Source of the DNA: Megasphaera sp.
GTDB lineage: Bacteria > Bacillota > Negativicutes > Veillonellales > Megasphaeraceae
Direction of reading: 5' to 3'
Assembly (NCBI GenBank): GCA_022486585.1
Contig: JAKVKI010000012.1
Coordinates: 1 to 57,356 of the forward strand
Length of the DNA stretch: 57,356 bases
Positions 52,694 to 57,356 of the stretch are shown here, piece after piece (position 1 is the first letter of the stretch; each line of letters starts with the position of its first letter). The notes under the pieces are model-generated. The model had not been told where the DNA came from, did not search any database, and saw only the letters and a list, made by a program, of their open reading frames with translations. The position numbers were made by a program, and so were the translations under genes.

Positions 52694-55615
52694 ATGATGA
52701 ATAATAAGAAGCGTATATTAAATGGGCCATATTTATTGGATCCATCAGCTTCTGGGGTTACTATCGCATGGGAAACAGCCTCGCCAGGTCCCATGGAAGT
52801 TGTATATGGCATTCATACGGCAGAAGAAGGAACGTGTACAGCCGTTTGCACCAAGACCTTGCCGTGCCGTGACTATCCGCAGGGATGCTGTCTGTATACG
52901 GCGACCTTGACGGGGTTGCGAGCTGGTGTATCCTATGAATATGCTATTTATGAACGCCAGGACCTCTTAGACTGCTCTTCTTTTAAAACGTTGCAGGAAG
53001 CGCCGGAAGAAGCTTGTTTTGTTACGTTGTCAGACTCCCATCTATTCCATACAGAAAAACAATTTTCCCGTATGATAAAAAAAGTGCAGCCTAATATGAT
53101 TTTACATGGCGGCGACATTTCGTTCGGGACGGGATATCAGCATGAACAGTATGAAGAAAACTGGTTCAACAAAATCCCGGATATATTACCTAGCGTTCCT
53201 GTATACTACATTCCCGGTAATCATGATGACGGACCGTTTTTTGAATCGTATTTTACGGACCCGCAAGCAGCGCATGTGCATTCCATGGCTGGCGGCAGCG
53301 CGTTTTCTTTTGAGTACGGCGCAGCCCATATCGTGATGGCTGACAGCAATCCTTGGGGCTTGTTTGAAATGAATGCTGTCAATTCCGGTCTTGCAGTGGA
53401 TGAAGGAACGAAGGAACGAATCGATGCGACGCTTCGTTGGATCGAAGCGGATCTGTGCAGTGATACAGCGCGCAAGGCATCCTGGCGTATCTTGATCGTT
53501 CACCATCCGTATACGGATTTGTTTAATAATAAATATATTGTCCCTATTGCCGAAAAATGCCACGTTGATCTAGTCTTGGGGGGACATCTCCATTACTATC
53601 TCAAGGCCGTATCTATCAATCCGGATATAGGGGCTAAGCTGATGTATGTCTCCCAGGGAAGCATGCAAGAGCCAGAGGCAGCTATACATGATCTTGATTC
53701 AGGCAAACGGCTGTTAGGTCAGTTTCCTGAAGTTACAGCAATGGGCCGCAGCAACTACGGTATCTTGAGAGTAACGGACAAGAAAATACAGTATGAGCTG
53801 TATGGATTTACGACAGATGGTGACGATGTTCTCGTCGATACCATCCATATGACGCATGATGAGCCAGCTATTGAACTGGATGAAGTTGAACTGCGCCGTC
53901 TCGATAATAATGGCCGTGTAGAAATACAGGCGCAGGTCCGCAACACCGGACATACGCCGGCTGTCGCTGTTTTAGATGTATATGACAATCAGACGCAGCA
54001 TACGATCAATTTATTCGGTACAGAAGGAGATTCACACCTTGTATATTTAGAAGCAGGGGAAGAAACGAAAATCTTCACGGTGTATAAAGCGATGACGCAG
54101 GGCAATCACGAAATCAAAGTGGCTCATAAGACCCTCGATATTATCGTATTTGAGCCAGAACAACTTTCGTTTGAACACATGAAAATTTTTGCCGGTAAGG
54201 GCGAAAATACGGATTGTATGCTGGCTTCTATTGAAGCGACGAATAATCTGGACAGGGAATTGTTCCTTCCAGTCCCTTTATATATTGATCAACGTATTGC
54301 GGAATCGAAGAACTTGTTCTTTCGCGGTCATGAAAAGCAATCCATTGAATTTCGTTATAAATTCCGCCAAGGTGGCAGCTATCAAGTCAGCATCGGTGAT
54401 CAGCTCCCTAAAGAAATTCAAATCGAAGAAGGGATACGCATCGTTCCGCGGATTCATGATAAAAGCGGTCATGGTAATACAGGCTTACTGCAAGGGACGC
54501 CCAAAGTCCTGCAGAACGGCGCCGATGTAGAAGTCTGTTTTGAACATTACGGTGATTATATTGAAATTCCGGCCAGTGAGGATTTCAACGTCACCCAGGG
54601 ATTTACGTCGATGGTGTGGGCAAGAGTAGATCGGCTGGCTAAGGAAAATGAAATGGGCCATAACCCGCTCATGGTACGTGGCAAGTCGGTAGGCTGGGGC
54701 GCGACATACTTATTGCGTATGGTCATTGAACGGACAGGCGGCTTGAAATGGGGAACCTGTCATGATATTACGGAATATTCCTGGCAAGGCGGTCATGCTG
54801 CGATAGGGGAATGGATGCATTACAGTATGGCGTTCGATAAAAAAAGGGGCGGTGATTCATGGTGCAACGGCCAAAATGTTGTCCATGTTCCAGGAATCGC
54901 TGATACGTGTCAATTGCGCCAATGGGAAACAGAACCGATTTTTATTGGGTATTCCTATATCGGACATGTTATCCCGGAAATAGACAGGCCTAAATATTTT
55001 ACGCATTTGCCAGGCCGTGTCAGTCAGGTTCGGTTCTATAAGACCGGTCTGACAGAAGAAGAAAATCGCAAGATTGGTGATGCGCCGGCGCAAAAAGGGC
55101 CTAAAGCCAGCCAGCTGGCAGTGTGGTTTGATTTCCATGATATCCTGAACGTAGGCACGCATACGACAGAATGGCGCCATCCGGCTGTATATGCGCCTAA
55201 TTTCGTAACGGAAAAGAAGTATTGGCGTTTCCGCCAGCTCAAAGTCAAAACCGTATTGCCGTTGCAGGCAGGGATGAAGGCTACTGTTGAAGTATCTGAC
55301 GACGGAGCCATCATTTTGGACCGCCTGTCGATTACATTGAAAAATGGCACGACCTACATAGACCTGTCGCCATTACCGCCGGCACAATATATTCGTATCA
55401 TTACGGAATTTGCCGCTGAAGTAGGCCCGGAAGGTACGTTCATACCGGAATTGAAAGAATACCAGGTCACGGCGTTCAATGAAACAGATTTTACGGAAAT
55501 CTATTGGTCTACCCATAAAGACTGGCAGCGTGGTACCTTTACGGGTGCTGTTGGCTTTGCTCCTGTGGACAGGCTGCGGGAATATCCGGAATATACAGAT
55601 GTCATTCATGGATAG
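52694..55615 (+). CDS. Large multidomain metallophosphoesterase with LamG-like region
   Basis: A 973-residue protein. A fibronectin/purple-acid-phosphatase N-terminal type domain covers about 8-105. A calcineurin-like phosphoesterase follows with all blocks: DSH (about 114), GGDIS (138-142), PGNHDD (173-178), VHHPYTD (about 269) and GGHLHY (about 295-300). An Ig-like stretch spans about 400-590, a concanavalin/LamG-like domain about 595-790, and a beta-rich C-terminal domain about 830-960. No signal peptide or anchor is visible, which is odd because such architectures are usually secreted. Start: two ATGs in a row (52694, 52697) after TGGAGGA; either may be used. The substrate is unknown. Confidence 0.85.
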   Translation: MMNNKKRILNGPYLLDPSASGVTIAWETASPGPMEVVYGIHTAEEGTCTAVCTKTLPCRDYPQGCCLYTATLTGLRAGVSYEYAIYERQDLLDCSSFKTLQEAPEEACFVTLSDSHLFHTEKQFSRMIKKVQPNMILHGGDISFGTGYQHEQYEENWFNKIPDILPSVPVYYIPGNHDDGPFFESYFTDPQAAHVHSMAGGSAFSFEYGAAHIVMADSNPWGLFEMNAVNSGLAVDEGTKERIDATLRWIEADLCSDTARKASWRILIVHHPYTDLFNNKYIVPIAEKCHVDLVLGGHLHYYLKAVSINPDIGAKLMYVSQGSMQEPEAAIHDLDSGKRLLGQFPEVTAMGRSNYGILRVTDKKIQYELYGFTTDGDDVLVDTIHMTHDEPAIELDEVELRRLDNNGRVEIQAQVRNTGHTPAVAVLDVYDNQTQHTINLFGTEGDSHLVYLEAGEETKIFTVYKAMTQGNHEIKVAHKTLDIIVFEPEQLSFEHMKIFAGKGENTDCMLASIEATNNLDRELFLPVPLYIDQRIAESKNLFFRGHEKQSIEFRYKFRQGGSYQVSIGDQLPKEIQIEEGIRIVPRIHDKSGHGNTGLLQGTPKVLQNGADVEVCFEHYGDYIEIPASEDFNVTQGFTSMVWARVDRLAKENEMGHNPLMVRGKSVGWGATYLLRMVIERTGGLKWGTCHDITEYSWQGGHAAIGEWMHYSMAFDKKRGGDSWCNGQNVVHVPGIADTCQLRQWETEPIFIGYSYIGHVIPEIDRPKYFTHLPGRVSQVRFYKTGLTEEENRKIGDAPAQKGPKASQLAVWFDFHDILNVGTHTTEWRHPAVYAPNFVTEKKYWRFRQLKVKTVLPLQAGMKATVEVSDDGAIILDRLSITLKNGTTYIDLSPLPPAQYIRIITEFAAEVGPEGTFIPELKEYQVTAFNETDFTEIYWSTHKDWQRGTFTGAVGFAPVDRLREYPEYTDVIHG

Positions 55616-55660
55616 CATCGGTATGGCTGTTATATATCGTATCATTACATGTATTATATG

Positions 55661-55705
55661 GCATAACCTCTTTCTATTTAGTATAATGAAGGGAGAAGGT
55701 TATGC
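55661..55705 (+). promoter_or_regulatory. Inverted repeat around a -10 element upstream of the third AraC gene
   Basis: GCATAACC (55661-55668) and GGTTATGC (55698-55705) flank a TATAAT at 55682-55687. The arrangement suggests an operator or a hairpin. No matching -35 was found. Confidence 0.4.
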
Positions 55706-55776
55706 TATTTTTATGGAAACGAGATAGCTAAATTAGTGACGGAGATTCATGATGAGTAGATAAGAAGGTGTTACGT

Positions 55777-56667
55777 ATGGCCCTGATCTATCAGAAAAAA
55801 AATGCCTTGCCCATACATATTGATATGCATAAGATCCATTTGTCCTATGTCAGTTATGCTGATAAAGAAGAAACGAGCCTGCCGACGGCGTTTCATTCGC
55901 ACGACCATCATTTGGAATTACAATACATTATCAAGGGAAAAGGGATTGTCAGTATTGAAGACCGCTTGTATCATGTGGCAGAAGGCGATTTTTTAGTTTA
56001 TAACAAAGGCGCTTTGCATGATGAATGCGCGAATCCGGAAGAGGGCATGTGGTTCTATAATTGCGGCCTTCGGGGGTTGCAGCTCCCAGGCCTGCCAGAT
56101 GACCACCTCCTTGACGGGAATACATCGCCAGTGCTGCATAGTGGTGCATTAGCAGAAGATATTGCCCGTATTTTTTCTACGATATACAGCCAGATGGGCA
56201 GCAGTAAGAGAGAAAGCGGCGTCATTAGTCACTATTTGCTTTGCTCGCTCATTACGATCGTTTTATTTCAATTGCCTCATATTGCCAAAGAACAGCAAAA
56301 TAAACGGGATCAGGTCCTTAATCACGTAAAAGATTATATCGATCATCACTACATCGAAGAACTATCTGTAGAGAAACTCAGTCAGCTAGCGAATATGAGT
56401 GTGTCCAGTTTTGCCCATCAATTTAAGAATCGCTCTGGCTTTTCACCGGTAAAATATATTATCCGCCGTCGTGTCGGTAAAGCGCAGCAGCTATTGTTCA
56501 GTACAGACGATTCTATTACAGATATTGGCATGCAAGTTGGATTTGATAATATCAGTTATTTCAATAACCAGTTCAAAAAATTCACAGGCATGTCACCGCA
56601 GAATTACAGAAAATTGAAAGTAGGCAAGGAACAATTCAAAAAGATACAGCAGACTTGCGATGTATAG
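55777..56667 (+). CDS. AraC-family regulator
   Basis: A 296-residue regulator. The cupin-like sensor holds FHSHDHHLELQYIIKGKG (about 39-56). The C-terminal double helix-turn-helix contains SVEKLSQLANMSVSSFAHQF (about 206-225) and the second motif IGMQVGFDNISYFNNQFKKFTGMSP (start near 252). The ATG at 55777 is chosen because AAGAAGGTG is eight bases upstream; a GTG at 55768 overlaps it. It most likely controls the TIM-barrel gene at 56864 and possibly the upstream phosphoesterase genes. Confidence 0.9.
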   Translation: MALIYQKKNALPIHIDMHKIHLSYVSYADKEETSLPTAFHSHDHHLELQYIIKGKGIVSIEDRLYHVAEGDFLVYNKGALHDECANPEEGMWFYNCGLRGLQLPGLPDDHLLDGNTSPVLHSGALAEDIARIFSTIYSQMGSSKRESGVISHYLLCSLITIVLFQLPHIAKEQQNKRDQVLNHVKDYIDHHYIEELSVEKLSQLANMSVSSFAHQFKNRSGFSPVKYIIRRRVGKAQQLLFSTDDSITDIGMQVGFDNISYFNNQFKKFTGMSPQNYRKLKVGKEQFKKIQQTCDV

Positions 56668-56723
56668 ATGCTTCCACTGTCTATGATGCAAAAAAATAAT
56701 ATATGAAATGCAATGTTTGCAGA

Positions 56724-56756
56724 AAAGTGCAAAACTTCGGTTTTGTACTTTTTTTT
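56724..56756 (+). terminator. Terminator after the third AraC gene
   Basis: A 12-bp stem with TTCG tetraloop (56724-56735 with 56740-56751) followed by T. Confidence 0.85.
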
Positions 56757-56863
56757 ATGTACGAAAATGAGCAGAAAAATTAAAGTAATTTTTTAGTAAA
56801 TGCCGTATACTTTGAGCATAGAAACGATACAGAGTTTACAGTATTTGAAGGAGGATATATATT

Positions 56864-57356
56864 ATGAAAATCGCATTTGATGTAGACGTATTAGCTAAAC
56901 AGATGAGCATTAATGACATGGTCCATAAAGTAGCCGACTGGGGATATAAATACATAGAACAGTCCCCGCATCCACGGATCAATCCGTTTTACAAGCACCC
57001 CTTGTTTTCAGTGGAATGTGAACAAGAGTACCGCAAGGCCTTGAAGGAGACTGGTGTTGAAATATCCTCCTTCATCTGCGTATACCGCTGGTCCGGCCCG
57101 ACAGAAGAACAACGTCAATGTGCCGTAGCCAACTGGAAAAAGATGATCGAAATCGCTGTCAACATGGGCGTACCGGTCATCAATACGGAATTCTCCGGCG
57201 ACCCGAACCAGCAGGAACTGTGCAACGGTATGTGGTTCCGGTCTATGGAAGAATTACTGCCGATTATCGAACGGGAAGGGCTGCGTGTCGAAGTACAGTC
57301 CCATCCGTATGATTTCTGCGAACTGAATGACGAAGCCTGCGATATGGTCAAATCCT
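56864..57356 (+). CDS. TIM-barrel isomerase-like protein, cut off by the window end
   Basis: A frame of 164 codons from ATG 56864, open to the window edge, so the C-terminal half is missing. GAAGGAGG precedes the start. It begins MKIAFDVDVLAKQMS and is paralogous to 39678-40616: both share NTEF(S/N)GD, ELC, then EVQSHPYDF versus DVQAHPNDF, again with Gln where the classical family has a metal-binding Glu. Both genes follow an AraC regulator, though the first sits in an operon. A keto-sugar or inositol-related reaction is likely but unproven. Confidence 0.85.
   Translation, partial: MKIAFDVDVLAKQMSINDMVHKVADWGYKYIEQSPHPRINPFYKHPLFSVECEQEYRKALKETGVEISSFICVYRWSGPTEEQRQCAVANWKKMIEIAVNMGVPVINTEFSGDPNQQELCNGMWFRSMEELLPIIEREGLRVEVQSHPYDFCELNDEACDMVKS

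Overview
The window reads as chromosomal DNA of an anaerobic, low-to-mid-GC Firmicute. Gene content (oxygen-sensitive nrdDG, FAD-dependent D-lactate/2-hydroxyacid dehydrogenase, PerR, MetA/MetY methionine synthesis under T-boxes, inositol fermentation genes) suits a Negativicutes member, most likely a Megasphaera-like Veillonellaceae. This placement is inferred from gene content; no rRNA is present to prove it. Coding is dense, start sites mostly have clear AGGAGG-type ribosome binding sites, and no prophage, IS element or CRISPR array was seen.

Layout. 1-606: gene-free mosaic of short hairpin repeats. 607-6299: DMT exporter, LysR regulator, aminotransferase, Na+/alanine-type symporter and proC. 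6814-9090: D-lactate-type dehydrogenase and a TerC protein. 9170-9409: tRNA-Pro(CGG) and tRNA-Ser(GGA). 9528-11438: methionine-type T-box, an amino acid permease and an overlooked 53-residue membrane protein. 11.6-34.6 kb: mostly housekeeping (hydrolase, tex, perR, nfo-sbcD-sbcC, YbaK-like, VOC, tcdA, nrdDG, rpmE-yqhQ-prfA-prmC-sua5, rpiB-upp, metY-metA on the minus strand behind a second Met T-box, rplM-rpsI).

34.8-57.4 kb is a carbohydrate/inositol island. An AraC regulator precedes an operon of a GPH-type symporter, a Gfo/Idh/MocA oxidoreductase, two xylose-isomerase-like TIM barrels and a gamma-carbonic-anhydrase-like protein. Next comes an iol operon (Fe-alcohol dehydrogenase, iolJ, iolC, iolB, iolD, iolE) behind a strong promoter carrying phased 11-bp repeats that resemble IolR operators. 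A DMT transporter, an orphan PTS IIA, an IolR-like DeoR regulator and a second AraC regulator follow. A PHP phosphoesterase, a large cytosolic metallophosphoesterase with LamG-like region, a third AraC regulator and a truncated third TIM-barrel gene reach the window end.

How it fits together: the two Met T-boxes tie the permease at 9813 to methionine supply alongside de novo synthesis through O-acetylhomoserine. The iol operon would take inosose to dihydroxyacetone phosphate and malonate semialdehyde, but iolA and a canonical iolG are missing; the Fe-ADH and the upstream Gfo/Idh enzyme are candidate replacements. The Gfo/Idh plus TIM-barrel set also matches the pattern of oxidation-elimination (3-keto-sugar) glycoside pathways, and is the best candidate here for an undescribed catabolic system.
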